A stretch of 64,000 nt of DNA from JAGXQV01 sp964451375 (GTDB lineage Bacteria > Pseudomonadota > Gammaproteobacteria > Burkholderiales > Sulfuricellaceae), in the NCBI GenBank assembly GCA_964451375.1, contig CAYVIN010000012.1:3422-67421 (forward strand). Direction: 5' to 3'. This document shows, in pieces, positions 32,761 through 42,027 of this stretch. Position 1 is the stretch's first letter. Every line of letters starts with the position of its first letter. Below the pieces are notes generated by a model, which had not been told where the DNA came from, did not search any database, and saw only the letters and a list, made by a program, of their open reading frames with translations. Made by a program: the position numbers and the translations under genes.

Positions 32761-34368
32761 TTATTGTACCCAAGGTTTGTATTTCGAGGTAATCGGATAA
32801 CGGCGATCCTTGCCGAAGCCGCGCGCCGTGATGCGTACGCCGACCGGGGCCTGACGGCGCTTGTATTCGTTGAGGTCGATGAGGCGCACCACGCGGCGCA
32901 CGTCGTGTTCGCTGTAACCTTGTGCAACGATGTCGTGAGGACAGACATCGTGCTCGACATAAGCTTCCATGATGGCGTCGAGAATCTCGTAAGGCGGTAG
33001 GGAATCCTGGTCGGTCTGGTTGTGGCGCAATTCGGCGCTGGGGCTGCGGGTGATGATGCGCTCCGGGATCACCGGGGAGATTTCGTTGCGGTATTGCGAC
33101 AGGCGGTAGACCATGGTCTTGGGAACATCCTTGAGCACCGCGAAGCCGCCCGCCATGTCGCCGTAGAGGGTGGCGTAGCCTACCGCCATTTCACTCTTGT
33201 TGCCGGTGGTCAGGACGATGGAGCCATATTTGTTGGATAACGCCATCAGCAGTGTGCCGCGTGTCCGCGCCTGGAGGTTTTCCTCAGTGGTGTCAAAAGG
33301 TAGATTGTCGAATTCTTCTGCGAGGGTATTGAGGAAAGCGTCAAATACCGATTTGATGGGGATTTCGCCATAACGTACCCCCAAATTATGAGCCATGGCG
33401 GCGGCGTCGTGAACGCTGATGTCGGCAGTAAATTCGGAAGGCATCATCACCGCCCGAACTCTTTGTGCGCCGAGGGCGTCAACCGCTATTGCGAGGGTCA
33501 GCGCGGAGTCGATGCCGCCGGACAATCCCAGCACCGCGCCGGGAAAACCGTTTTTTTCGACGTAGTCCTTGACGCCCAGGCATAGGGCCTTGTAGATGGC
33601 TGCTTCGATAGTCGGTTCGGGAAGGATGACGCTGGGTTGCGGGACGCCGTTTTCCAGATTGACGATGCGCAGATGTTCTTCAAAAGCCGGAAGCTGTTCG
33701 GTCAAATTGCCGGCGGCGTCCATCACAAAGGACGCGCCGTCGAAGACCAGTTCATCCTGCCCGCCGACCTGATTGGAGTAAAAAATTGGAATGCCGCTTT
33801 CGCGTATCCGTTCGCGGATGACATCGTAGCGCGACAGTTGCTTGTCCATGTGGTAAGGCGAGGCGTTGAGCACCAGCAGAACTTGTGCGCCGGCTGCCCG
33901 GGCGGCGCCGGCTGTGCCTTCTTCCCAAATGTCAGCGCAGATGTTGATGCCGAATTGCACACCTTCGACTTCAAAAATACAGGGCTGGTCGCTGGGCGTG
34001 AAATAACGCACTTCATCAAAAACCGAGTGGTTGGGTAGCTTGTGTTTGCGGTAGGTTGCGACGACCCTGCCGTCCCTCAGCACGGATGCGGCATTGTAGC
34101 GTTTGCCGCCTTCCTGGAGAGGGTGTCCGACGACGACGCTGATTCCGTGGATTTGTGTGGCGAGACGATACAAGGCCTGATCGCAGGCGTCGTAGAACCC
34201 GCTTCGGAGCAACAGATCCTCCGGCGGATAGCCGGTCAGCGCCAATTCCGTAGTGAGCAGGATGCTGGCCCCGGAAGCTTTGGCTTGTTCGGCAAAGTCG
34301 AGGATTTTTGCAGCGTTGCCGACGAGGTCGCCAACGGTGCAATTGATTTGGGCTATGGCGATTTTCAT
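32761..34368 (-). CDS. nadE: Glutamine-dependent NAD+ synthetase
   Basis: 535 residues in two domains. An N-terminal nitrilase-type glutaminase has the Glu-Lys-Cys triad regions (TTELALTGYPPEDL, KHKLPNHSVFDE, INICADIWEEG). The C-terminal synthetase has the SGGIDSALT P-loop (LGLSGGIDSALTLAIAVD), VLTTGNKSEMAVGY and a C-terminus with YKRRQAP. It converts deamido-NAD+ to NAD+ with glutamine-derived ammonia. It is followed by glnB 25 bases downstream and preceded by sucD 56 bases upstream. Confidence 0.95.
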   Translation of the reverse strand: MKIAIAQINCTVGDLVGNAAKILDFAEQAKASGASILLTTELALTGYPPEDLLLRSGFYDACDQALYRLATQIHGISVVVGHPLQEGGKRYNAASVLRDGRVVATYRKHKLPNHSVFDEVRYFTPSDQPCIFEVEGVQFGINICADIWEEGTAGAARAAGAQVLLVLNASPYHMDKQLSRYDVIRERIRESGIPIFYSNQVGGQDELVFDGASFVMDAAGNLTEQLPAFEEHLRIVNLENGVPQPSVILPEPTIEAAIYKALCLGVKDYVEKNGFPGAVLGLSGGIDSALTLAIAVDALGAQRVRAVMMPSEFTADISVHDAAAMAHNLGVRYGEIPIKSVFDAFLNTLAEEFDNLPFDTTEENLQARTRGTLLMALSNKYGSIVLTTGNKSEMAVGYATLYGDMAGGFAVLKDVPKTMVYRLSQYRNEISPVIPERIITRSPSAELRHNQTDQDSLPPYEILDAIMEAYVEHDVCPHDIVAQGYSEHDVRRVVRLIDLNEYKRRQAPVGVRITARGFGKDRRYPITSKYKPWVQ

Positions 34369-34424
34369 ACCGGGTCGAGAAGGGAGGGCAGGACTGCGAC
34401 TATGCGCGCCCCGCCTCGAAAAAA

Positions 34425-35306
34425 TCAGCCTTTATGTGCGGCAATTGCCTGGGTGACTGCCAGCCCAAGCTCAGCCGGCGATTTGGCGACTACCACGCCG
34501 ACGGCTTCCAGCGCGGCGATTTTGTCGGAAGCCAAGCCGCTGCCGCCGGCGATGATCGCCCCGGCATGACCCATGCGTTTGCCCTTGGGGGCCGTCTGTC
34601 CGGCGATGTAGGCGGCCACCGGTTTGGTGACGTGGGCCTTGATGAATTCGGCTGCCGCTTCTTCGCGGGTGCCGCCGATTTCGCCGACCATGATGATGGC
34701 CTCGGTTTGCGGATCGTCCTGGAACATTTGCAGGCAGTCGATGAAGTCCAGCCCCTTGATCGGGTCGCCGCCGATACCCACACAGGTGGTTTGCCCCAAG
34801 CCGGCCTTGGTGGTTTGATAGACCGCCTCATAAGTCAGGGTGCCGGAACGCGAGACGATGCCGACTTTGCCTTTCTGGTGAATGAAACCGGGCATGATGC
34901 CGATCTTGCATTCGCCGGGGGTGATGATGCCCGGACAGTTCGGCCCGATCAGCACTGACTTGCTGTCTTTCAAGGCGGCTTTGACGCGCATCATGTCGAG
35001 CACCGGGATGCCTTCGGTGATACATACGATGACTTCGATGCCGGCATCCGCCGCTTCCATGATCGAGTCCGCTGCAAATGCCGGCGGCACGTAGATCATG
35101 GTGGCGTTGGCCCCGGTTTCCTTGACGGCGTCGCGGACGGTATTGAAAACCGGCAGGTCGATGTGGGTCTGGCCGCCTTTGCCGGGCGTGACGCCGCCGA
35201 CCATGCGGGTGCCATAGGCGATAGCCTGTTCCGAATGGAAAGTGCCTTGCTTGCCGGTGAAACCCTGGCAAATGACTTTGGTGTCCTTGTTGACGAGTAT
35301 GCTCAT
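34425..35306 (-). CDS. sucD: Succinyl-CoA synthetase alpha subunit
   Basis: 293 residues. CoA-binding Rossmann domain (ICQGFTGKQGTFHSEQAI), IGPNCPGIITP, SRSGTLTYEAV and the phospho-histidine loop MGHAGAI near 245 are present. With SucC it makes succinate and ATP/GTP from succinyl-CoA in the TCA cycle. It starts 9 bases after the sucC stop with an SD (AAGGAA). Confidence 0.97.
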   Translation of the reverse strand: MSILVNKDTKVICQGFTGKQGTFHSEQAIAYGTRMVGGVTPGKGGQTHIDLPVFNTVRDAVKETGANATMIYVPPAFAADSIMEAADAGIEVIVCITEGIPVLDMMRVKAALKDSKSVLIGPNCPGIITPGECKIGIMPGFIHQKGKVGIVSRSGTLTYEAVYQTTKAGLGQTTCVGIGGDPIKGLDFIDCLQMFQDDPQTEAIIMVGEIGGTREEAAAEFIKAHVTKPVAAYIAGQTAPKGKRMGHAGAIIAGGSGLASDKIAALEAVGVVVAKSPAELGLAVTQAIAAHKG

Positions 35307-35315
35307 GTCGATTCC

Positions 35316-36479
35316 TTATCCCTTCACTGCGGCAACGGCGCGTTTGGCGGCGTCAGTGAGATCGTTGGCGGAGATGATTGCGAGGCCCGATTCGGCCAGC
35401 ATCTTTTGACCCAGTTCGACGTTGGTGCCTTCCAGGCGCACGATCACTGGAACCTTTACGCCAACTTCCTTGACGGCGGTGATGATGCCTTCGGCAATAA
35501 TGTCGCAGCGCATGATGCCGCCGAAAATATTGACCAGGATGGCTTTCACGGCGGGGTCGGAAAGGATGATCTGGAAGGCCTTGGCAACCGTTTCGGCAGT
35601 CGCTCCGCCGCCGACATCGAGGAAATTGGCGGGCATCCCGCCGTGCAGCTTGATGAGATCCATGGTCGCCATCGCCAGACCGGCGCCGTTGACCATGCAG
35701 CCGATGTCGCCGTTGAGGGCAATGTAGTTGAGGCCATATTGCGCGGCGGCGACTTCCTTGGAATCGACCTGTGTGGTGTCGCCTTGTGCTTCCAGCGTTT
35801 TTTGGCGGTATAAGGCGTTATCGTCTACACCAATCTTGCAGTCCAGCGCGACCAGCTTGCCGTCGCTGGTGACGATCAGCGGATTGATTTCGACCATCGA
35901 CAAGTCCATTTTCATGAACATCTGGTACAGCCCTTTGGCGAGTTTGGTGAACTCACCGATTTGCGCGCCTTCCAGCCCTAGCCCAAAGGCCAGATTGCGG
36001 CACTGAAAATCACGCAGGCCCCAGACTGGGTCGCAAGTCTCGCGGAGAATTTTTTCCGGGGCGGTTTTGGCGATTTCCTCGATTTCCATGCCGCCGCTGC
36101 CCGAGGCAACCACCACGATACGCTCGGATTCACGATCTACGGTCAGACTGAGATAAAGTTCACGGGCAATCGGCAGGGTTTCTTCGATCAGCAGGCATCC
36201 TACTGTCTGGCCGTCGGGAGCGTTCTGGTAGGTCACCAGCTTTTTCCCGAGCAGTGCGGAAACGGCTTCATTCAGCGCGTCATGGCTGCGAACCAGCTTG
36301 ACCCCGCCAGCCTTGCCACGTCCGCCGGCATGAATTTGCGCCTTTACCACCCAGGCGTCGCCGCCCAGTTCCGTGGCAATGGCGCTGCCTTGTGTGGCGT
36401 TTTCCAGCACTGCGCCGCGTGGCGTTGTTATGCCGAATTCCTTGAGTAACTGTTTGGCTTGATATTCGTGAAGATTCAT
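35316..36479 (-). CDS. sucC: Succinyl-CoA synthetase beta subunit
   Basis: 387 residues. ATP-grasp domain start MNLHEYQAKQLLKEFGI, QIHAGGRGKAGGVKL, LEINPL-type segment (MVEINPLIVT) and the C-terminal CoA-ligase domain with VNIFGGIMRCDIIAEGI. It is the first gene of a probable sucCD-nadE-glnB-hemerythrin run. An 18-bp perfect palindrome sits 32 bases upstream of the ATG, so expression is likely under a dimeric repressor or activator. Confidence 0.97.
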   Translation of the reverse strand: MNLHEYQAKQLLKEFGITTPRGAVLENATQGSAIATELGGDAWVVKAQIHAGGRGKAGGVKLVRSHDALNEAVSALLGKKLVTYQNAPDGQTVGCLLIEETLPIARELYLSLTVDRESERIVVVASGSGGMEIEEIAKTAPEKILRETCDPVWGLRDFQCRNLAFGLGLEGAQIGEFTKLAKGLYQMFMKMDLSMVEINPLIVTSDGKLVALDCKIGVDDNALYRQKTLEAQGDTTQVDSKEVAAAQYGLNYIALNGDIGCMVNGAGLAMATMDLIKLHGGMPANFLDVGGGATAETVAKAFQIILSDPAVKAILVNIFGGIMRCDIIAEGIITAVKEVGVKVPVIVRLEGTNVELGQKMLAESGLAIISANDLTDAAKRAVAAVKG

Positions 36480-36510
36480 GGTGTGTGAGCTTTCATGGAT
36501 TTCGAATACG

Positions 36511-36528
36511 CTGTCTTATATAAGACAG
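36511..36528. promoter_or_regulatory. Perfect 18-bp palindromic operator upstream of sucC
   Basis: CTGTCTTATATAAGACAG is its own reverse complement and ends 32 bases before sucC. On the minus strand a plausible promoter (TTGACA at 36568-36563, TTTATG at 36544-36539, spacer 18) would start transcription close to the palindrome, suggesting repression. A regulator of GntR or similar winged-helix type is plausible; none is encoded nearby. Confidence 0.65.
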
Positions 36529-36574
36529 TGTTGTCAATCATAAAACCACTCTATGGGTGGCTTGTCAACCGTGT

Positions 36575-38017
36575 TTACAGGTCGATGCCTTCCGCCCAGA
36601 TCAATGACTGGATGTGCGCCTGATTGACTGCGCCGGCATCCAGCCCGCAAGCGCCAGCCATCCGGGAGATGTTGTCTTCGTCGGCTTCCTCGCAGGCCAG
36701 CACCAGATTGAGGAACGGCGCGTAAATGCCGGTATGGCGCACCAGTCCGTCAACAATGGCTTCCGGCAGGTGCAGGCGTTCGACAGCTTGCACCATCGGG
36801 ACATTGAGCAGCACGTCGAGAAGCGAAAATACGCCAACGATGAACAACCCGTCGCGTTCCTGACCTTTCATCCGGTCGCTGCCCAGCAGTTCCATCATGC
36901 GCGCCCGGATCAGCGCGCTTTTGAGCAGGGCTTTGCTGCGGGGGCCGAGGCTGCCGCTGGTGAAAAGCAATAAGGTCAACCAGCGATACAGCTGTTCGTA
37001 GCCCAGGATCATGATCGCGTGGGCAATTGAGCGGATTTGTTGGGCCAGCCCGTTGATCGGCGCGTTCATGTAGAGCAGCAGCTTGTAGGACAGCATTGCG
37101 TCATGTTTGAAAATTTCTTCGAGGGCGGGCACTTCGGCGCGATTTTTCACCATGTTGAGCAATTCCATTACTCGCACCCGGTCGCTGTCGATGCGCGAGG
37201 GGGCTGCGGGCTGGAGTTTGGCAAAGTAATAACCCTGGAAAAAATGGAAGAACAGCCGGTGACAGGCCTCGAATTCCGTTTCACTGTGGACATTGCGGGC
37301 GATGAGTTGCAACTGTGGCGACTTGCCGAGAAGTTTATCCACCAGTCTGGCGAGTTCGATGGCGTTATAACGGGCTACGTCGATCCTGACGAACTGCGCC
37401 AGCTCGATGAGTGGTTCTACGCCGGGAACCGGTTCGAGATTATCCAGCGCAAACTGATATCCCATTCCCTTTAGGCTGCGGCAGCGACTGACGGTTTCCG
37501 CGTCCACGCGGGCTTTGAAATCGATGCACAGCGTCATGCCCTTTTGCGGGAGATCGTTGAGCAGCGGATTGTCGAGCATTTCCGGGGAGAGTTCGATCAA
37601 GGCTTGTTTGCCGCCGACCAGTCTGCCGATATCGAGATCAAGGAGGCAGCGAACCAGCGTTTGGCTATGCACCAGACGCAATTCGCTGAGGTCTCCGTCC
37701 CCTTTTAGCGGGGCGCGGCGCAACATCAACTCGTATCCCACTACGTGTTGGGCGCGATCAAGCAAGGGTTGGCGACCGAGAAAACGTTGCCCGAGCGTCT
37801 CGGAATCGTTGGGGGTGCCGCTGGTTTCCACGGGGAGGATGGCGGTTACCACATCTCCACTGGGTATATGCGCCGTATCGATGGCGTTGGTGCTGATGGC
37901 GGGGGTGTTTATGGATCGTGCGCCCTTGTCGTCGGGGATGTGGGCCGGAACAGGGTGGGGCGCAGTGTCGTTGATCTTGTTCCCGCCGATCAGAGATTTG
38001 ATTATTTTTCCCAGCAT
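36575..38017 (-). CDS. EAL-HDOD signalling protein (YuxH type)
   Basis: 480 residues. A disordered N-terminus (1-75) leads into an EAL-like domain (about 80-270: FLGRQPLLDRAQHVVGYELMLR, IELSPEML, FALDNLEP). It lacks the intact EAL and metal-binding residues (YELMLR in place of E-A/V-L), so it is probably catalytically dead. A C-terminal HDOD domain follows (about 280-465: LLNMVKNRAEVPALEEIF, SIAHAIMILGYEQLYRWL). Such proteins modulate motility or c-di-GMP signalling, fitting the flagellar genes next door on the other strand. Confidence 0.85.
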   Translation of the reverse strand: MLGKIIKSLIGGNKINDTAPHPVPAHIPDDKGARSINTPAISTNAIDTAHIPSGDVVTAILPVETSGTPNDSETLGQRFLGRQPLLDRAQHVVGYELMLRRAPLKGDGDLSELRLVHSQTLVRCLLDLDIGRLVGGKQALIELSPEMLDNPLLNDLPQKGMTLCIDFKARVDAETVSRCRSLKGMGYQFALDNLEPVPGVEPLIELAQFVRIDVARYNAIELARLVDKLLGKSPQLQLIARNVHSETEFEACHRLFFHFFQGYYFAKLQPAAPSRIDSDRVRVMELLNMVKNRAEVPALEEIFKHDAMLSYKLLLYMNAPINGLAQQIRSIAHAIMILGYEQLYRWLTLLLFTSGSLGPRSKALLKSALIRARMMELLGSDRMKGQERDGLFIVGVFSLLDVLLNVPMVQAVERLHLPEAIVDGLVRHTGIYAPFLNLVLACEEADEDNISRMAGACGLDAGAVNQAHIQSLIWAEGIDL

Positions 38018-38482
38018 GATCGGGTTTTACGCTTCCAATGATGAGTTAGCATTCTAACATGGGCGGGACTGGTATTTCTTAACTTGTCGGGCCGCGCCAA
38101 GTATCGTTCCTGCTTCATTTCCGTGTGACGAATTTCTATCAAATAGCATACCATTTCCATCCTGACGTTTACACCCAGAATATGCGTTTGTCATTCAACG
38201 GTCCGCAGCTTAACCCACAATTCCCACAATTTTGTTTAATAGCCCCGCTAACATTATGAATGTGCGTGGATAATTTTTAGTCTATTGATTGTATTAAATA
38301 TTTTTCTGTGCAATAAAGTGGCGGAAGCGGGGATTCCCTTATGGGTGGTTGGGTTAGGGGAGTTTTCATCAAGATATACACACAGTTATCCACAGAAAAT
38401 GTGGAATGTATCCGGGGCGGCTGGAACGAATTCCCGGCAGGCTTGTGTTAGCATAAGGGGATCAATTTACTCAAATGAATCA
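38018..38482. other. Intergenic region between the EAL-HDOD gene and flrC
   Basis: 465 bases with divergent promoters expected. It is AT-richer than its surroundings and holds the perfect DnaA box described separately and the pair TTAACCCACAA/TTCCCACAA near 38210-38230. In-frame codons upstream of the flrC ATG do not read as protein. No RNA gene was recognised. Confidence 0.4.
38386..38394 (+). promoter_or_regulatory. Perfect DnaA box
   Basis: TTATCCACA matches the high-affinity DnaA box exactly and lies 88 bases before the flrC ATG. It is a lone perfect copy, so it does not make an origin; it could titrate DnaA or link flagellar transcription to replication, or be chance. Confidence 0.35.
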
Positions 38483-39832
38483 ATGAATGCGCTGCCGATA
38501 CTAATAGTTGAAGATGATGGTGATTTGCGCGAGGCGCTCTGCGATACCCTGGCGCTGGCGGGCTACGAGGCGGTCGGAGCAGCGGATGGTCAGGCTGCCC
38601 TGAAGGCTTTGCAAGCGGGGCGTTTCGGGTTGGTGGTGAGTGACGTTCAGATGCAGCCGATGGATGGGCACACTCTGTTGCGGGAAATCAAGGCTGCCTA
38701 TCCTTATGTTCCGGTTTTGCTGATGACGGCCTACGGGATGATCGACAAGGCGGTTGAGGCAATGCGCTGTGGCGCGTGCAACTATCTTACCAAGCCGTTC
38801 GAGCCTGATCGTTTGCTTGGTGAGGTGGCGCGTTATCTGCTCCCATCGCTGACTGACGAAGCGGGTGAGATGGTTGCCCAGGATGCGCGGATGTTGGAAA
38901 CCCTGAGTCTTGCCCAGCGGGTTGCGGTGACCGACGCCACGGTTTTGTTAACCGGCGAGAGCGGCACCGGCAAGGAAGTGCTGGCGCGTTTCATCCACCG
39001 TCAATCGGCGCGCTCCGGCAAACCGTTTGTTGCGATCAACTGCGCGGCGATTCCTGAAAATCTGCTGGAATCGACATTGTTCGGTTTTGAAAAAGGCTCG
39101 TTTACCGGGGCCAGTCAGGCGCAGGCGGGTAAATTCGAGCAAGCCCAGAACGGCACGTTGTTGCTCGACGAAGTCACCGAGATGCCTTTGCCGCTCCAGG
39201 CCAAGCTCCTGCGGGTGTTGCAGGAACGCGAAGTGGAGCGGGTCGGCGGGCACAAGACCATTTCGCTGGATATCCGGGTAGTCGCAACCTCCAACCGGGA
39301 TATGGCGGATTCGGTAGCCAAAGGGGAGTTTCGGGAGGATCTGTATTACCGGCTTAACGTGTTTCCGCTTCAATTGCCGCCCCTGCGCGAGCGGAAGGGC
39401 GACATCATCCCCTTGGCGCGCAGTTTCATCGCCCGTCTTGGCGCGCGGGTCGGACGCCACGGCATGTCTCTGGTGGCTGATGCGGAAAGGCGGCTGGTTG
39501 GATATGCCTGGCCCGGCAATATCCGCGAACTGGAAAACGTGATTCAGCGGGCCATGATACTGGCGCCTGGCGACCGGATCGAGGTTGAACACCTTCTTTT
39601 GCCGCGTGAAGTGGAAGTTATTGCCGCCCGCGAAGTTGAAACGGTCGCCCCTTCTGCCGAGGCCGGCGGGAATATCGACATGCGTTCTCTGGAAAAGGCG
39701 CACATCCTCGAAACCCTGGCCGCTGTTAAAGGTTCTCGTAAACTGGCCGCTGAAAGGCTGGCGATGAGCGAACGAACCTTGCGCTACAAGCTGGCGCAAT
39801 ACCGCGAAGAAGACGGGGACGACATTCCCTGA
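38483..39832 (+). CDS. flrC: Sigma-54-dependent flagellar response regulator (FlrC/FleR type)
   Basis: 449 residues: receiver (IVEDDGD, Asp in VVSDVQMQP, Lys in LTKPFEP), AAA+ activator domain (GESGTGKE Walker A, GSFTGA at the sigma-54 contact loop, where GAFTGA is usual, and the EVTEMPLPLQAKLLRVLQ region) and a Fis-type HTH (GSRKLAAERLAMSERTLRYKL). It activates class III flagellar promoters. ATG 38483 is chosen because the receiver starts there. Its cognate kinase FlrB and the master FlrA are not in the window. fliE follows 110 bases downstream. Confidence 0.88.
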   Translation: MNALPILIVEDDGDLREALCDTLALAGYEAVGAADGQAALKALQAGRFGLVVSDVQMQPMDGHTLLREIKAAYPYVPVLLMTAYGMIDKAVEAMRCGACNYLTKPFEPDRLLGEVARYLLPSLTDEAGEMVAQDARMLETLSLAQRVAVTDATVLLTGESGTGKEVLARFIHRQSARSGKPFVAINCAAIPENLLESTLFGFEKGSFTGASQAQAGKFEQAQNGTLLLDEVTEMPLPLQAKLLRVLQEREVERVGGHKTISLDIRVVATSNRDMADSVAKGEFREDLYYRLNVFPLQLPPLRERKGDIIPLARSFIARLGARVGRHGMSLVADAERRLVGYAWPGNIRELENVIQRAMILAPGDRIEVEHLLLPREVEVIAAREVETVAPSAEAGGNIDMRSLEKAHILETLAAVKGSRKLAAERLAMSERTLRYKLAQYREEDGDDIP

Positions 39833-39942
39833 AGCGGCGCAGGCATGATTGGTGCTAATGTGTTCTCCAAGCATTCCGCCATAGGGTTGTGCTAAAGTAA
39901 ATTTAACGAGTCGGAAGTTCGGTTTGTAGTGGAGTCATCGGG

Positions 39943-40263
39943 ATGAATACTCAAGGGATAGATCAACTGCTTGGACAATTACGTGCTGCGTCAATGACGG
40001 CAGCCGGGGGGACGAGTGATACGGCGGCTTTGCCCGAGGGGCAGGATTTCGCCTCGGCGCTCAAATCGTCCCTGGATAACGTCAATAACGCCCAGCAGCA
40101 AGCCAGTGATTTGGCCAAGGCGTTCGAAATGGGGGATCCCAACACCAATATTCAGGATGTGATGCTGTCGCTGCAAAAAGCCAACGTTTCTTTCCAGACT
40201 ATGGTGCAAGTGCGTAACAAACTGGTTTCCGCCTACCAGGAAATCATGAATATGCAGGTCTAG
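39943..40263 (+). CDS. fliE: Flagellar hook-basal body protein FliE
   Basis: 106 residues. The C-terminal half has the FliE signature (DFASALKSSLDNVNNAQQQA, ALQKANVSFQTMVQVRNKLVSAYQEIMNMQV-type helix, here with LQKANVSFQTMVQVRNK). FliE joins the MS ring to the rod and is the first exported rod-zone protein. It is the first gene of fliEFGHIJ, separated by 117 bases from fliF. TGGCGCGGTTGTTGG at 40285 resembles a sigma-54 site but misses the -12 GC. Confidence 0.93.
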   Translation: MNTQGIDQLLGQLRAASMTAAGGTSDTAALPEGQDFASALKSSLDNVNNAQQQASDLAKAFEMGDPNTNIQDVMLSLQKANVSFQTMVQVRNKLVSAYQEIMNMQV

Positions 40264-40380
40264 GGATTCGCTCGCAGATTCAAGGTTGGCGCGGTTGTTG
40301 GGAAATTCACGTCATCTAAGGTATCATTCGCCATCGTTTAAAATCCAAATTCACTCTTTCTCCGGGAACAAGGCGCTTTT

Positions 40381-42027
40381 ATGGCATTGGCACCTCAACA
40401 GGCATGGATTGCCCGGTTGCAAGAGAGATTCACTCAGCTAACAGATAATCAGAAAATCGGCATCATGTTCGGAGTGGCGTTTGCCGTCGCTCTGGTCATC
40501 GGTGCTTCCATCTGGTGGAGTCAACCTCCCGAATACCGGGTTCTTTTTCGCGATGTTTCCGACCGTGACGGCGGGCCGATTCTCGCTTCGCTGCAGCAAC
40601 TGAACGTTCCTTACAAACTGGCTGAAGGCGGTAGCGCCATTCTGGTGCCGGCTAGCCAGGTTTATGAAATTCGCCTCAAGCTGGCCGGGCAGGGATTGCC
40701 CAAAGGTAGCGTGGTGGGTTACGAGTTGATGGACACCCAGAAACTCGGGATCAGTCAGTTTGGCGAACAAACCAACTATTACCGCGCCCTGGAAGGTGAG
40801 TTGACCCGCACCATCCAGGCAATTTCCGCGATACAAGCGGCGCGGGTGCACTTGGCTTTTCCCAAGGCGTCGGTATTCGTTCGGGAACAGCAGAAACCCA
40901 CGGCGTCGGTATTGCTCACCATGCGTTCCGGCAAATCTATTGATGCCGGTCAGGTCAATGGGATTACTCACCTGATCTCCAGTAGCGTTCCCGACCTGCC
41001 AGCCAAAAATGTAACCATCATCGACCAGAACGGCGATATGCTTAGCGGTTCGCCGGTCGCCGCAACGTCTTCCGGGTTGAATCCCACCCAGCTTGAGTAT
41101 CTGCAACGTCTGGAACGCGGCCTGATCAAGAGTATCGAGGAAATTCTCATCCCGGTGGTGGGCGAGGAAAACGTGCGGGCGCGGGTGACGGCGGATGTCG
41201 ATTTTTCCCAGGCGGAAAGAACCGAGGAAATTTATGCGCCCAACGCCACTCCCGAGGAGGCGGCGATCCGCAGTCAGCAAAGCGCCGAGACTAGCGGCGC
41301 GGGGGGCCAGCCGGCGGCTGGGGTGCCGGGGGCTTTGTCCAATCAACCGCCGGGCGCAGCCAGCGCGCCTATTACCACGCCAGCCGGTGTGCCTGCGTCG
41401 GCTCCGGTGGGTAGCGCCGCCACCGGTACAACCCACAAGGAATCCACCATCAACTACGAGGTGGGCAAAACGGTTAGAGTGGTGCGTTCGCCGATAGGCG
41501 GCATCAAGCGTCTGACAGCGGCGGTAGTGGTGAATTACCGCAAGGTGACGGACAAGGACGGCAAGGTGACGATGAAACCCTTGACTCCCCAGGAACTGAC
41601 GCAAGTCAACAATCTGGTCAAGGAAGCAATGGGTTACAGCGAACAGCGCGGTGACTCGGTGAACGTGATGAACACCATGTTCAGCGTTCCCGAAGAGGTT
41701 GCCCTGCCGTTGTGGAAAGATCCGGCGATGATTGCGTTTGGCAAGGAACTCCTCAAGAACCTGATTATTGCGCTGATTGTGCTCATCCTGTTCTTCAAGG
41801 TTTTCCTCCCGCCGTTGCGTGAAATTTTTGCGCCGCCCCCGCCACCCCCGCCGCCGCCGGAACCCGAATCGGACGAGGAAGAGGAAGGTGAAAAACTTTC
41901 GCCGGAAGAACAGGCAGCGCTGGATGCACAGACCAGTTATGATGAAAACCTGCGGGTGGCCAAGGAAATGGCCAAAAATGAACCGCGTATCGTGGCCAGT
42001 GTGGTGAGGGAGTGGCTAGGTGGCTGA
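40381..42027 (+). CDS. fliF: Flagellar MS-ring protein FliF
   Basis: 548 residues. TM1 is about residues 27-49 (IGIMFGVAFAVALVIGASIWW); the ring-building motifs follow (VLFRDVSDRDGGPILASLQQ, YYRALEGELTRTIQAI, ARVHLAFPKASVFVREQQ). TM2 is about 458-478. The cytoplasmic tail has nine consecutive prolines and an acidic stretch before the FliG-binding helix (LRVAKEMAKNEPRIVASVVREW). It is housed in the inner membrane and overlaps fliG by 8 bases. Confidence 0.96.
   Translation: MALAPQQAWIARLQERFTQLTDNQKIGIMFGVAFAVALVIGASIWWSQPPEYRVLFRDVSDRDGGPILASLQQLNVPYKLAEGGSAILVPASQVYEIRLKLAGQGLPKGSVVGYELMDTQKLGISQFGEQTNYYRALEGELTRTIQAISAIQAARVHLAFPKASVFVREQQKPTASVLLTMRSGKSIDAGQVNGITHLISSSVPDLPAKNVTIIDQNGDMLSGSPVAATSSGLNPTQLEYLQRLERGLIKSIEEILIPVVGEENVRARVTADVDFSQAERTEEIYAPNATPEEAAIRSQQSAETSGAGGQPAAGVPGALSNQPPGAASAPITTPAGVPASAPVGSAATGTTHKESTINYEVGKTVRVVRSPIGGIKRLTAAVVVNYRKVTDKDGKVTMKPLTPQELTQVNNLVKEAMGYSEQRGDSVNVMNTMFSVPEEVALPLWKDPAMIAFGKELLKNLIIALIVLILFFKVFLPPLREIFAPPPPPPPPPEPESDEEEEGEKLSPEEQAALDAQTSYDENLRVAKEMAKNEPRIVASVVREWLGG

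Noticed and set aside
38018..38482. Possible replication origin because of the perfect DnaA box and AT-rich DNA
   Set aside because: Only one perfect box, no box cluster, no dnaA, dnaN or gidA neighbours.
38285..38482. Upstream in-frame extension of flrC
   Set aside because: The added 66 residues do not resemble any receiver N-terminus and cross the DnaA-box region; ATG 38483 fits the family.
40285..40300. Sigma-54-like TGGCGCG-N4-TTGG before fliF
   Set aside because: The essential GC at -12 is missing, so it was not listed as a promoter.
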